Below the pieces are notes generated by a model. It did not search any database, was not told where the DNA came from, and saw only the letters and a program-made list of their open reading frames with translations. Of a DNA stretch of 61,130 bases, positions 52,610-60,693 are shown piece by piece. Within the stretch, counting starts at the first letter, position 1, and every line of letters starts with the position of its first letter. Source of the stretch: an uncultured Azohydromonas sp. (GTDB lineage Bacteria; Pseudomonadota; Gammaproteobacteria; Burkholderiales; Burkholderiaceae_C); NCBI RefSeq assembly GCF_937926365.1, contig NZ_CALAOH010000137.1, positions 1 through 61,130 of the forward strand. The letters are read 5' to 3'. A program made the position numbers and the translations under genes.

Positions 52610-53038
52610 ATGAAGACTTCTGCCCGCAACCAGTTTCCCGGCACCATCTCCGCCGTCAACAAGGGGCCCGCCACCTCGCAGGTGACCATCGGCATCGCCG
52701 GCGGCCTGGAGATCACGGCCTCGATGACCACCGGGGCGGCCGAGCGCCTGGCTGTGGCCGTCGGCCAGGAGGCCATTGCGCTGGTCAAGTCCTCCGAGGT
52801 GGTGCTGGTCACGGACTTCGCCGGCTACAAGCTCTCGGCGCGCAACCAGCTCGCTGGCACCATCTCCCGGGTGCAGAGGGGCGCCGTGACCTCGCTGGTG
52901 GGCGTCACGCTGCCCGGGGGCGCCGTCGTCACGGCCAGCGTCACCAACGACGCGGTGGACGCCCTGGGCCTGGCTGTTGGCCAGCAGGCCACGGCCACCT
53001 TCAAGGCCTACGCCGTGATGGTGGCGGTGAAGCCCTGA
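52610..53038 (+). CDS. mop: Molbindin (Mop), two TOBE domains
   Basis: 142 aa, a tandem of two ~65-residue molybdate-binding domains, each with ARNQ(F/L)(P/A)GTI and a later VTSLV.. or VTI block. It stores or buffers molybdate/tungstate in the cytosol. GAGGAA ribosome binding site. Lies between modC, which lacks its own TOBE domain, and modD. Confidence 0.92.
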   Translation: MKTSARNQFPGTISAVNKGPATSQVTIGIAGGLEITASMTTGAAERLAVAVGQEAIALVKSSEVVLVTDFAGYKLSARNQLAGTISRVQRGAVTSLVGVTLPGGAVVTASVTNDAVDALGLAVGQQATATFKAYAVMVAVKP

Positions 53039-53040
53039 GG

Positions 53041-53898
53041 ATGGGATCTCGCCGCCCTCTGGATGATGCCGTGCTGCGTGCTCTCCTCGACGAGGACGCG
53101 CCGCACGGCGACCTGACCACCGAGTCGCTGCCATTGGCCGGCTTGGGCAGCGTGCGCTTCACGGCCCGCGCCGACATGACGCTCAGCGGCGTGGAGGAGG
53201 CGGCGCGACTGTTCGAGCTGGCCGGCGCGGCAGCTGATGTGATGCGGCCTTCGGGTGCCCGCGTTGCCACCGGCAGCCTGCTCCTGCAGGCCCGCGGCCG
53301 GCCCGACGCACTGCTGCTGGCCTGGAAGGCGGCGCAAACGCTGGTGGAGAGCATGTCCGGCATCGCCGGCGGCGTGCGCCACATCCTGGATGCGCTCGAC
53401 GCGGCCAGCTGCACAGTGCCCGTGGCCTGCACGCGCAAGAACTTTCCCGGCACGCGCGTGTTCGCTGCCCGTGCCGTCAAGGACGGTGGCGGTGTGATGC
53501 ACCGCCTGGGCCTGTCGGAGAGCCTGCTGGTGTTTCCCGAGCACCTGCTGTTTGTCGCCCCGCAACAGGGGCAGCAGGCGTTGACCGAGCTGCGCCGACG
53601 GCAGCCGGAGAAGCGCCTGGTGGTGGAAGTCGGCTCGGAGGCCGAAGCCCTGGCTGCAGCCGCGGCCGGCGCCGACGTGCTGCAGCTCGAACGCTTCGCG
53701 CCCGAGGCACTGGCGGCCCTGCGCGCCACGTTGCAGCAGCACGGGCTGCAGGTGAAGCTGGCCCCGGCCGGGGGCGTCAACGCCACCAACGCCGTGGCCT
53801 ACGCCCGCGCTAGCGCCGATCTGCTCGTGAGCTCTGCCCCGTATTGGGCGCCACCGGCGGATGTGAAGGTGGCGTTCATGCGCAGCGACGGGGCCTGA
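53041..53898 (+). CDS. modD: ModD (quinolinate phosphoribosyltransferase-like)
   Basis: 285 aa from ATG 53041, 2 bases after the mop stop. It resembles nicotinate-nucleotide pyrophosphorylase: EDAPHGDLTTESL, ACTRKNFPGTRVFAARAVKD, GGVMHRLGLSE, VVEVGSEAEAL and APAGGVNATNAVAYA. Members encoded with molybdate transporters are called ModD; their reaction in molybdenum metabolism is not settled. Confidence 0.9.
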   Translation: MGSRRPLDDAVLRALLDEDAPHGDLTTESLPLAGLGSVRFTARADMTLSGVEEAARLFELAGAAADVMRPSGARVATGSLLLQARGRPDALLLAWKAAQTLVESMSGIAGGVRHILDALDAASCTVPVACTRKNFPGTRVFAARAVKDGGGVMHRLGLSESLLVFPEHLLFVAPQQGQQALTELRRRQPEKRLVVEVGSEAEALAAAAAGADVLQLERFAPEALAALRATLQQHGLQVKLAPAGGVNATNAVAYARASADLLVSSAPYWAPPADVKVAFMRSDGA

Positions 53899-53915
53899 GC
53901 CGGCGCCCGGCCCGG

Positions 53916-54287
53916 CTACAGCCCCAGCTCCTCCTCCCGTACCACCAGCACCGGCTGGTTCACGACCCGCGGCGCGCAGGACTCCAGCCGCTCGATGCGG
54001 TCCACCTGCAGCAGCCAGTAGCCCGAACGCAGCCGCCACGCCGTGCGGCGCTCGTGGCCCAGCAGCACGTCGATGGGCTGCTCATCGATGTCGAAGCCCT
54101 CGGCCACCGCGGTGTGGTCGTGACGAATCCAGCAGCGCCGTCCCTCGCTGTCCACGCCGACGAGCTTGATGGCCAGCGCTTCTTCGTCTTCGTGTTGCCG
54201 GAAGGCCCGGGGCCATACCACCAGGCCCTCGAAGCAGCTGGGCACGGTTCGATGCCAGGCATCGTAGGTCGCGTCGATCTCAGGCAT
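53916..54287 (-). CDS. Unknown protein in a ModE-controlled operon
   Basis: 123 aa, soluble, no recognised family (EALAIKLVGVDSEGRRCWIR, GYWLLQVDRIERLESCAPRV). It overlaps the upstream gene by 8 bases, so it is translated with it, and the pair is preceded by a ModE-type operator. Convergent with modD. A role in molybdenum metabolism is inferred only from this context. Confidence 0.6.
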   Translation of the reverse strand: MPEIDATYDAWHRTVPSCFEGLVVWPRAFRQHEDEEALAIKLVGVDSEGRRCWIRHDHTAVAEGFDIDEQPIDVLLGHERRTAWRLRSGYWLLQVDRIERLESCAPRVVNQPVLVVREEELGL

Positions 54288-54519
54288 GGCCGCACTTCCC
54301 CTGGTCAGGCGCTTCGGCCCGCAAGGCGCCCAGGTCGGGGTCCGCCCACACCCGCTGCCCTACCAGCGGCTGCCACGCCGCGGCGTCGGCGTGCGGCAGC
54401 GGCAAGCGCAGGTACTGGTCCGCGGACAACATCACCAGTGCCTCCAGGCCGCCGCAGGCCTGGGATAGGCCACGAAGCATGACGGCCCGCCAGGAGCCGT
54501 GACTGGAACACGTCCTCAT
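54280..54519 (-). CDS. Unknown small protein, first gene of a ModE-controlled operon
   Basis: 79 aa with an excellent ribosome binding site (AGGAGG, 8 bases before the ATG). Contains CSSHGSW near the start and a Cys-Gly-Gly (QACGGLEALVMLSADQYLRL). No known family. The 24-bp ModE-type site begins 20 bases upstream of the start, so expression should respond to molybdate. Confidence 0.6.
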   Translation of the reverse strand: MRTCSSHGSWRAVMLRGLSQACGGLEALVMLSADQYLRLPLPHADAAAWQPLVGQRVWADPDLGALRAEAPDQGKCGHA

Positions 54520-54538
54520 ATCCGCTTCCTCCTTTGTT

Positions 54539-54562
54539 CGCTATGTAGCTTTTTACACAGCG
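54539..54562. promoter_or_regulatory. Second ModE operator
   Basis: CGCTATGTA, 6 bases, TACACAGCG: 24 bp, the two halves differ at one symmetric position and match the ModE half-site consensus CGNTATATA at most places. It sits just upstream of the 54519 start and downstream of the 54645 gene end, so the target is the unknown two-gene operon. Confidence 0.7.
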
Positions 54563-54644
54563 CACGGAGAGGATGCAAGGAGCGGGCCACCGCAGCGACG
54601 CCAGGCGGATGCGAGGCGGGATGGGAAGGGGGGCTGGGCAGGCC

Positions 54645-55154
54645 CTACCAGACCTTGACCAGCTCGATGCGGCGCAGCCCCTGCACGTAGCGCGGACCGG
54701 TGGCCACGTCGTGGCGCGAGAACAGCACGAAGGTGCCCTTGTCGAGCGGCAGCGCGGAGCCGTCCTGGGCATAGGCCACCACGATGCCGCGGCCCAGCGG
54801 CGAGTTGAAGACCTCGCCCCACGAGTACAGTGCCCGGTAGCCGCCTCGACCCTCGGCCACGAGCGCCGTACGCTTGTAGTCCACGCGCTGCTCGAAGGCC
54901 GGGTGCGCGCGCATGATCAGGTCGCCCAGGAACACCGCGCGCACCGGCGGCAGCACGCCGTGCGAGCCGTCCCACGTGCAGATCACGTCGAAGTCCTGCA
55001 CCAGGGTGCCGTCCATGGCGTCCAGCGCGGCGGCATCGAGCTCCAGTGGCTTGCGCACCCAGCCTTCGATGCGCAGCGTGGTGGCCAGCGCTTCAGGCGC
55101 GGCCGGCGTCGCAGGTGCGTCTGTGGCGCAGGAATCAATGATCGCGATGGACAT
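54645..55154 (-). CDS. Single-domain molybdopterin-fold protein, cytosolic
   Basis: 169 aa from ATG 55154 (GGGAGGG upstream); no signal peptide. SUOX-like fold with LRIEGWVRKPLELDAAALDA, DFDVICTWDGSHG (a Cys near the ligand position), RAVFLGDLIMRAHP and GGYRALYSWGEVFNSPLGRG. Related to the exported protein at 49523 but retaining the Cys. Divergent from modE. Could bind or handle molybdenum cofactor. Confidence 0.7.
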   Translation of the reverse strand: MSIAIIDSCATDAPATPAAPEALATTLRIEGWVRKPLELDAAALDAMDGTLVQDFDVICTWDGSHGVLPPVRAVFLGDLIMRAHPAFEQRVDYKRTALVAEGRGGYRALYSWGEVFNSPLGRGIVVAYAQDGSALPLDKGTFVLFSRHDVATGPRYVQGLRRIELVKVW

Positions 55155-55366
55155 GACGCCCTCCCGGAAGTCGGCTGTCAGCGGCTCGCGGCGTCCTGCG
55201 ACGGCTGGGGACTCGCGAGCCGCGTTCCCGCCAATTATCCAGTACGCGTGCTCTATGGCCATGTCGGGGCAGCGCACCGGTCGTGGACCGCTCACGCCTT
55301 CGGCGTGGACACGGGCGTGGCTTCGGACGGTCCAGAATGCCATGGTTCTGCCAGGAAGATCCGCTC

Positions 55367-56197
55367 ATGTCCGACGCCAGCCTGCTGACCGGCGAGCTCA
55401 AGCTCGCCGGCCGGCTCGACGCCCGCTTTTTCGCCCTGCTCGACGCCATCGAAGCCACCGGTTCGCTCAACCGCGCCGCCGCGACGGCGGGCTACAGCTA
55501 CCGCGGCGCCTGGCTCGTGCTGGAGACGGCGACCAACCTGGCCACGCAGCCGCTGCTCGAGCGCAGCGTCGGCGGTGCGCGCGGCGGTGGCTCGCGGCTC
55601 ACCCCCACCGCGCACGCCCTGCTGGATGCCTGGCGCCACCTGCAGGCCACGCATCGCGAGTACCTCAGGACCCAGGAGGCCTGGCTGCTGCAGCAGCCGC
55701 AGCTCTCGGGCGTGCTCAAGCGCATGTCGATCAAGGCCACGGCGCGCAACCAGTTCGCCGGGACGATCACTGCGGTGGAGAGCGGGCCGGTCACCTCGCT
55801 GATCACGGTGGCGTTGGCCGGCGGCCAGGAGATCGCGGCCACCCTCACCAGCACTGCAGTGAGGCGCCTGCAGGCCAAGCCCGGCGCGGACGCCATCGCG
55901 ATGGTCAGCTCGTCGTCCGTAGCACTGGTGACCCACTTCGAGGGCTACCAGCTGTCGGCGCGCAACCAGCTCGCCGGCACCGTGTCGCGCATCGACAAGG
56001 GCGATGTGTCGAGCCTCGTTCATCTGACGCTGCCCGGCGGCGGCGTCATCACCAGCTCGGCGACCAACGACGAAGTCGAAGAGCTTGATCTTGCCGTGGG
56101 GCAGCCAGCCACTGCCACGTTCAAGGCGTATGCGGTAACCATCGCAGTGGCGAGGCGCCATTCGACGCAGGAGCCGGCTGCGACGCAGGATGGTTGA
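55367..56197 (+). CDS. modE: Molybdate-responsive regulator ModE
   Basis: 276 aa from ATG 55367 (CCAGGAAG upstream). The N-terminal LysR-like winged HTH is FFALLDAIEATGSLNRAAAT then GYSYRGAWLVLE. Two C-terminal Mop/TOBE domains start at SIKATARNQFAGTI and SARNQLAGTVSRID. With molybdate bound it represses transport and activates molybdoenzyme genes. The two operators found nearby are its likely targets. Confidence 0.95.
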   Translation: MSDASLLTGELKLAGRLDARFFALLDAIEATGSLNRAAATAGYSYRGAWLVLETATNLATQPLLERSVGGARGGGSRLTPTAHALLDAWRHLQATHREYLRTQEAWLLQQPQLSGVLKRMSIKATARNQFAGTITAVESGPVTSLITVALAGGQEIAATLTSTAVRRLQAKPGADAIAMVSSSSVALVTHFEGYQLSARNQLAGTVSRIDKGDVSSLVHLTLPGGGVITSSATNDEVEELDLAVGQPATATFKAYAVTIAVARRHSTQEPAATQDG

Positions 56198-56292
56198 TCA
56201 AGTGTGCATGGCGCCCGCTGGCCGTGAGCAGCATTGGGCCGTCATCGGCGCAAGAACAGCAGTGGCGCTGGCCTCTCTCAACTCGGGAAGGG

Positions 56293-56733
56293 TTAAACAA
56301 CCGGATCAGGGCCGATCCGTTTGAGCTTTCCCTCGATCTCCGCCTTCAGCTCGGCTACCTGGTCGTTCAGGGTCAGGTTCACGGACGCCAGCACGGCCAG
56401 TTCCCTCTTGAGCTGCTCCCGCTCGGCAGTGACCTCCCGCAGACGCTGGCGAGCAGCCACCAGGTCTGCGCGCACCTCGTCGCGCTGCCTGCGCGTGCTG
56501 CGACCCACGAGGGCCCGGATCTCTTCGGCGATGTCGGGGTAGGTGTTGTGCACCAGCGAGGGGTCCACGCCAGCCTCCAGCGCCACCGCCCGGATGCTCA
56601 TCTTCAGGCCCTTGTTCTTGACCCGCAGCATCGCGAACCGCAGTTCCTCCAGCGTCTTTTCCCGGTTGCGCTGCCGGGGCGCATGGGCCGCTGGCTGGGG
56701 TGCCTGCCGTGCGGTCGTCACTGGTGGCTTCAT
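56293..56733 (-). CDS. Small HTH/coiled-coil protein of the recombinase cluster (TnpC-like)
   Basis: 146 aa. A TetR-like HTH segment (MSIRAVALEAGVDPSLVHNT) is followed by a long coiled coil (LREVTAEREQLKRELAVLAS to AELKAEIEGKL). It resembles DUF6262-type proteins and TnpC of Tn554, which assist paired recombinases. Overlaps the 690-aa recombinase by ATGA, last in the leftward operon. Confidence 0.65.
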   Translation of the reverse strand: MKPPVTTARQAPQPAAHAPRQRNREKTLEELRFAMLRVKNKGLKMSIRAVALEAGVDPSLVHNTYPDIAEEIRALVGRSTRRQRDEVRADLVAARQRLREVTAEREQLKRELAVLASVNLTLNDQVAELKAEIEGKLKRIGPDPVV

Positions 56734-58802
56734 GGGAGGGTTCCCGTCTTGGCGTAGGTTTCGGCCTGCTCCCTGGTCGGCAAGGGCACACCAAGGTTAC
56801 TCAGGACCTCTTCGGAGCGCCGGATCGCCCGCTGGGCCTTCTGCACCACGGCGGGCCCGCAGTCGGTGATGGCCGCCAGGCTCAGGTTGTCCAGGTGGAT
56901 CATCTGCCAAGTGATGGCCTGGTCGCGATCGATGACGGCCTGCGAACACCCGGCGCACTTCGCAGGGTCGTAGACCCCCTGGCCGTGGCAGCCTCGGGTA
57001 CCACTGAGGCACCACGCATGCCCCGTGCTGCGGACCTCGACCGCCTCGGCGGTGTACAGCAGCAGATCCTCGAGGTCTCGCACAGGCGTGGCCCGGGTCT
57101 GCATCAGCTTCCTGCCGGAGCCGCCGCTCAGCGGCGCGTCGGGCTGCATCCAGCCTTCCATCAGATCGACGCGCGCCTTGACCTGCTCGTCCTCCATCTC
57201 GCGGTACAGCGCCAGGTCCTGGTAAGGGTTGGAGGCGTAGAGTTGGGTCCACGACATCGACGTGTGCTTGAGCTGCCACTTGAGGAACACCAGGCCCATG
57301 CGCCCCAGGCGCGAATTGGCCACGTTGTAGGCGAACGTGCGCCGGCACTGGTGGTTGGCCAGGTCCCAGTCCGTGCCCGCGGCACGAGCCAGGGTCTTGA
57401 GCTGGTAGTTGCAGGCGTGTGCGCTCATCACCTCGACCCGTGAGCCGGTACCGAGGTGGTCAGAGCGTGACTTGTCCAGGCCCAGGAACAGGTGCTCGCC
57501 GATTTCACGAACGTGGTTGAGACGGCCCAGAGCTTCCGCGACGCTCATGCAGTTGAACAAGCGACTTCCTTGGTCAGGAGATTCTCGCAACTGTCCCTCA
57601 AGCCAGCGGGCTTCGTCGGCCAGACGCTGCTGCAGCGGCTCGGCGTAGCGCTGCAGGATTTTCAACGCGCCCACTGCTTCTGGCGCAATCAGGTAGTCCA
57701 CCGGGCCTTTGCGGGTCTTGATCTCTCGGGTGCGCACCCAGTGGAAGGCGACTCCGTTGCTCAACTCGCTTCGCCAGCAGCCGCTGGTGAGTTCCATGCT
57801 CTCGCTGTTGCGCATGCCCGAGGTGGCCTGTGTCAGGTACAGCACGGCGTCCCGCACCGCAGTGAGCTCGGGTGAGTTGGCCGCGATCTTCCCCGCGTCC
57901 CTGGCCTGGAGCAGTGCATCCGCCTCGGCAAGACACGCTTCGCAATGCGCGAAGAGCGCGCGCTGCACTGAACGTGGGACCACGGGTGTCTTGCCGGTGT
58001 GCCCGCACGGACCGCTGTCGTCGTGGTGACCGCAGGCGTGGGCGAACGTGTCTCCGCCCCAGGGATGCTGGGGCAGCGGATGGAATACCTCCATCGGGAA
58101 GTGCCAGACGAGATTGACGACCTCGAGCCTGTTCCGGACGGAATTCGGCTGGAGTTGGCGTCGCGGCTTGGCGAGTTCCTCCGACAGGTTCAGGCCGCGC
58201 GACGTCGCGATGTAATCGCACAGGTGGACTGCGAGCACTTGGCCGAAGTTGTGAAGGCCCAGGGATGCCAAGTACCGCAAGACGTGAACCGCTTCCTGCC
58301 CCACCATCGCCACTGCGCTTGCTGACCATGACCTCCCATGTGGGCCGCGGCGCAGCGCGCAGTACAGCGCCGCCTTGGCATCGTCCACCAGGGGCTTCGG
58401 GACGTTGTCCGGCCAGGCGATGGCGTGCCGGGAGGCACTCCTGTTCTTGGCCTTCGTCTCGACGGCCATGTTCCAGATCCGGTCGCCGAAGCGGCTCACC
58501 GGGTGCTCGTTGCCCTGCCCATCAGCCACGGCGGTGATGACGACAAAGTCGCGCTCAGCCTGCGACATTCCCGCCAGGCTGACCGGCTGGACGGCCAGCA
58601 GCTCGAAGGCCTGGGGGCGCACATGGGATCGGAGCGTGTCGATGGCCGCCGACGCCCGCCCAGCAAGCACTCGGGCTCCGCTGCAGAGCACGGTGGCCCC
58701 TGCGGCATCAGCACCCGACAGCAGCGGCGGTTCGTGCTGAGGCTCCTTCGCCGTCTGGGCACAGCCGTCCTGGCGCAGGATTTTCCGGCTACGTGGGGCC
58801 AT
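56730..58802 (-). CDS. Large tyrosine recombinase with Cys-rich tail
   Basis: 690 aa from ATG 58802, chosen for its GGAGGA ribosome binding site. The catalytic set is visible: box I Arg in TQATSGMRNSESMEL, H-x-x-R in NHQCRRTFAYN, His of LKHTSMSWTQLYA and the Tyr in the same block. A following Cys cluster (CLSGTRGCHGQGVYDPAKCA then GC) probably binds zinc. It overlaps the upstream recombinase by 14 bases. Part of a three-recombinase cluster for site-specific integration. Confidence 0.8.
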   Translation of the reverse strand: MAPRSRKILRQDGCAQTAKEPQHEPPLLSGADAAGATVLCSGARVLAGRASAAIDTLRSHVRPQAFELLAVQPVSLAGMSQAERDFVVITAVADGQGNEHPVSRFGDRIWNMAVETKAKNRSASRHAIAWPDNVPKPLVDDAKAALYCALRRGPHGRSWSASAVAMVGQEAVHVLRYLASLGLHNFGQVLAVHLCDYIATSRGLNLSEELAKPRRQLQPNSVRNRLEVVNLVWHFPMEVFHPLPQHPWGGDTFAHACGHHDDSGPCGHTGKTPVVPRSVQRALFAHCEACLAEADALLQARDAGKIAANSPELTAVRDAVLYLTQATSGMRNSESMELTSGCWRSELSNGVAFHWVRTREIKTRKGPVDYLIAPEAVGALKILQRYAEPLQQRLADEARWLEGQLRESPDQGSRLFNCMSVAEALGRLNHVREIGEHLFLGLDKSRSDHLGTGSRVEVMSAHACNYQLKTLARAAGTDWDLANHQCRRTFAYNVANSRLGRMGLVFLKWQLKHTSMSWTQLYASNPYQDLALYREMEDEQVKARVDLMEGWMQPDAPLSGGSGRKLMQTRATPVRDLEDLLLYTAEAVEVRSTGHAWCLSGTRGCHGQGVYDPAKCAGCSQAVIDRDQAITWQMIHLDNLSLAAITDCGPAVVQKAQRAIRRSEEVLSNLGVPLPTREQAETYAKTGTLP

Positions 58803-60663
58803 GACGGTCCTCCGTTGTGCCGCCCAGCAGTGCCATGGGGGCGTCACGACCGGGCTCGGGCTGACGCGTACGCGCCCGGCGGCTCACGGTCATCTGGTGA
58901 TACCAGAAGGGATGCAAGCACGTCTCGGTTTTCGCACGCGCCTGCCTGACGTTGCCGGGCGGGAACTGGCGGTGCGTGAAGTCGTCGATGAACGAGATGG
59001 CGACCCTGTAACGGTCTCGCAGCTCTTCGAGAGCGTCGTCGCTGCCGCGCTCGGGTCCCAGCGCCGCATCGAGGTGTTCCAGTTCCGCCTTGGCGAAGGC
59101 CTGGAAGCTCAACAGCCGCCACAGCTCTTGCACCGTGCCTGTGACGGCGAAGCTGGAGCAGAACAGGCACATCACATAGCGGTCGCAGTGGTTGTGCCCA
59201 TCGCGGGGCGCGTGCTCGCCGTTGAGCGTGTCTTTGCAGCCAGACACGGGCGTGGGCTGCGGCAGCGAACTCGGCATGCCGCTTCGTTCGGTCTCAGGGT
59301 GCGAGACCGCGATGACGCAGGGCTCGATAGGCATTCCCCCGCGATTCATTGCGCCGCCGCGCATCAGGGCGGCGTAGTCTTCGTTCATGAACCTCGCTGC
59401 CTCGGCCTTTCGGGCGTCGTTCAGCGAGCCATAGTGGAGGGCCGATACCTGGGGCGTGTTGCCCATCAGGTTCGCCGTCTTCGCCAGGTCGCCATCGGTG
59501 AGGCGCAATGCGCGCTCGAAGAACGACTTGCGCAGCCGACTGAAGTTGAGCCGCAGCGGCTGGTCGTCATCACCGCGCAACTGGTGCCGCTTGACCAGGG
59601 TGCGGATGGCGCAAGACACACTTTCACTCGTCAGGCAGGTGACCAAGCCCTTCGTCGACGAAGCGGCCTCCTCGGACCGGTACAGCCATACCCGGTTCTT
59701 GTATCGCACCGGTGCCTCGTCCACGAGGGCTTCGGTGCTCTTGACCGCCTGCTGCAGGACCGCTGCCTCCGCCAGCGCGAAGACCATGTCGCTCTCGCAC
59801 TGCGGCCCGGACTGGGTACCACCCGGCCCGGCGCGACCAACGCCGGACTTGATGGTCTTGCCGCGGTACTTGACGGTACGGATGCGAATCGTGCCGGGCA
59901 GCACGCCTGGTGCCATGGCATCCCGATGCAACTCCAGCAGCGGCGTGAGGTTGGTCCCCTGCCGATGGGCAACCAGCAGCAGCCTCAGCGCCTGCACGTC
60001 CCTGGGTATGAGCATCAGCCGCTGATGATGGGCCGCCACAAGGTCCGCCTTGATCGCCTGGGCCAGACGCCCCTGCTCAGCGTCGCTGAGACCGGTGTGG
60101 CGGTTGCCACCGTCTCCTCTAGGCAGCGGCGCTCGCCTGAAGAACCGTGTCGGCTCGCCTAGGATGAAGCCCTGCGTGAACATCTCCAGCACAACGGCCT
60201 TGACGCTCTTGAATATGGTCCGCGTCGATCCTTCGGTCCAGCCCAGACACCGAGCGCGTTCCCGCATCCAGCTGATGTACGTCTCGATGTGCAGCGGGCA
60301 AAGGTCAGCCGGCGTTGCCACGCGTGGGGTCACACGGCCTTCAGTGAGGTAAGACAGGAACTGCGGGACTTGCTTCGCGTACCTGGTGACGGTGCTGGTC
60401 TGGCGTGTGCCCGACAGGAGCATGGCCCTGAGACAGGCCACTGTCGCCCAGACCCAGGCGTCGATGCCCCGGCCCAGCCAGGCGTTGAAGTCGAAGGTTC
60501 TTACGCCACAGGCGAATCGGGCGTCAGATCCGAGCAAGGCCACCATGTCGATGCGCGCGCCACCGGGATAGGGAAGGGACGGGGCACCACCGGGCACTTC
60601 AGTAGCCGCGAGGGCGTCTTCCCTGCGGGCCGCGCTGGTTTGGTAGACCTTCGTTTTTGCCAT
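58789..60663 (-). CDS. Large tyrosine recombinase-like protein (TnpB-like)
   Basis: 624 aa from ATG 60663. SAM-like N-terminal domain (QFLSYLTEGRVTPRVATPAD). Catalytic-domain blocks are AHRQGTNLTPLLELHRDAM, NFSRLRKSFFERAL and LMGNTPQVSALHYG. Arg and Tyr are present, but the usual His of H-x-x-R is Ser and the later His/Trp is Asn, so activity may depend on the partner recombinases. A late Cys cluster (CDRYVMCLFCSSF) looks zinc-binding. Confidence 0.75.
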   Translation of the reverse strand: MAKTKVYQTSAARREDALAATEVPGGAPSLPYPGGARIDMVALLGSDARFACGVRTFDFNAWLGRGIDAWVWATVACLRAMLLSGTRQTSTVTRYAKQVPQFLSYLTEGRVTPRVATPADLCPLHIETYISWMRERARCLGWTEGSTRTIFKSVKAVVLEMFTQGFILGEPTRFFRRAPLPRGDGGNRHTGLSDAEQGRLAQAIKADLVAAHHQRLMLIPRDVQALRLLLVAHRQGTNLTPLLELHRDAMAPGVLPGTIRIRTVKYRGKTIKSGVGRAGPGGTQSGPQCESDMVFALAEAAVLQQAVKSTEALVDEAPVRYKNRVWLYRSEEAASSTKGLVTCLTSESVSCAIRTLVKRHQLRGDDDQPLRLNFSRLRKSFFERALRLTDGDLAKTANLMGNTPQVSALHYGSLNDARKAEAARFMNEDYAALMRGGAMNRGGMPIEPCVIAVSHPETERSGMPSSLPQPTPVSGCKDTLNGEHAPRDGHNHCDRYVMCLFCSSFAVTGTVQELWRLLSFQAFAKAELEHLDAALGPERGSDDALEELRDRYRVAISFIDDFTHRQFPPGNVRQARAKTETCLHPFWYHQMTVSRRARTRQPEPGRDAPMALLGGTTEDRHGPT

Positions 60664-60693
60664 GCGCAAGCCTGCGGGGTGGGGCAGTGAATG

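Noticed and set aside
55155..55366. Search for a third ModE site between modE and the 55154 gene
   Set aside because: No CGNTAT-type half-sites at the right spacing were found, so autoregulation of modE is not supported.
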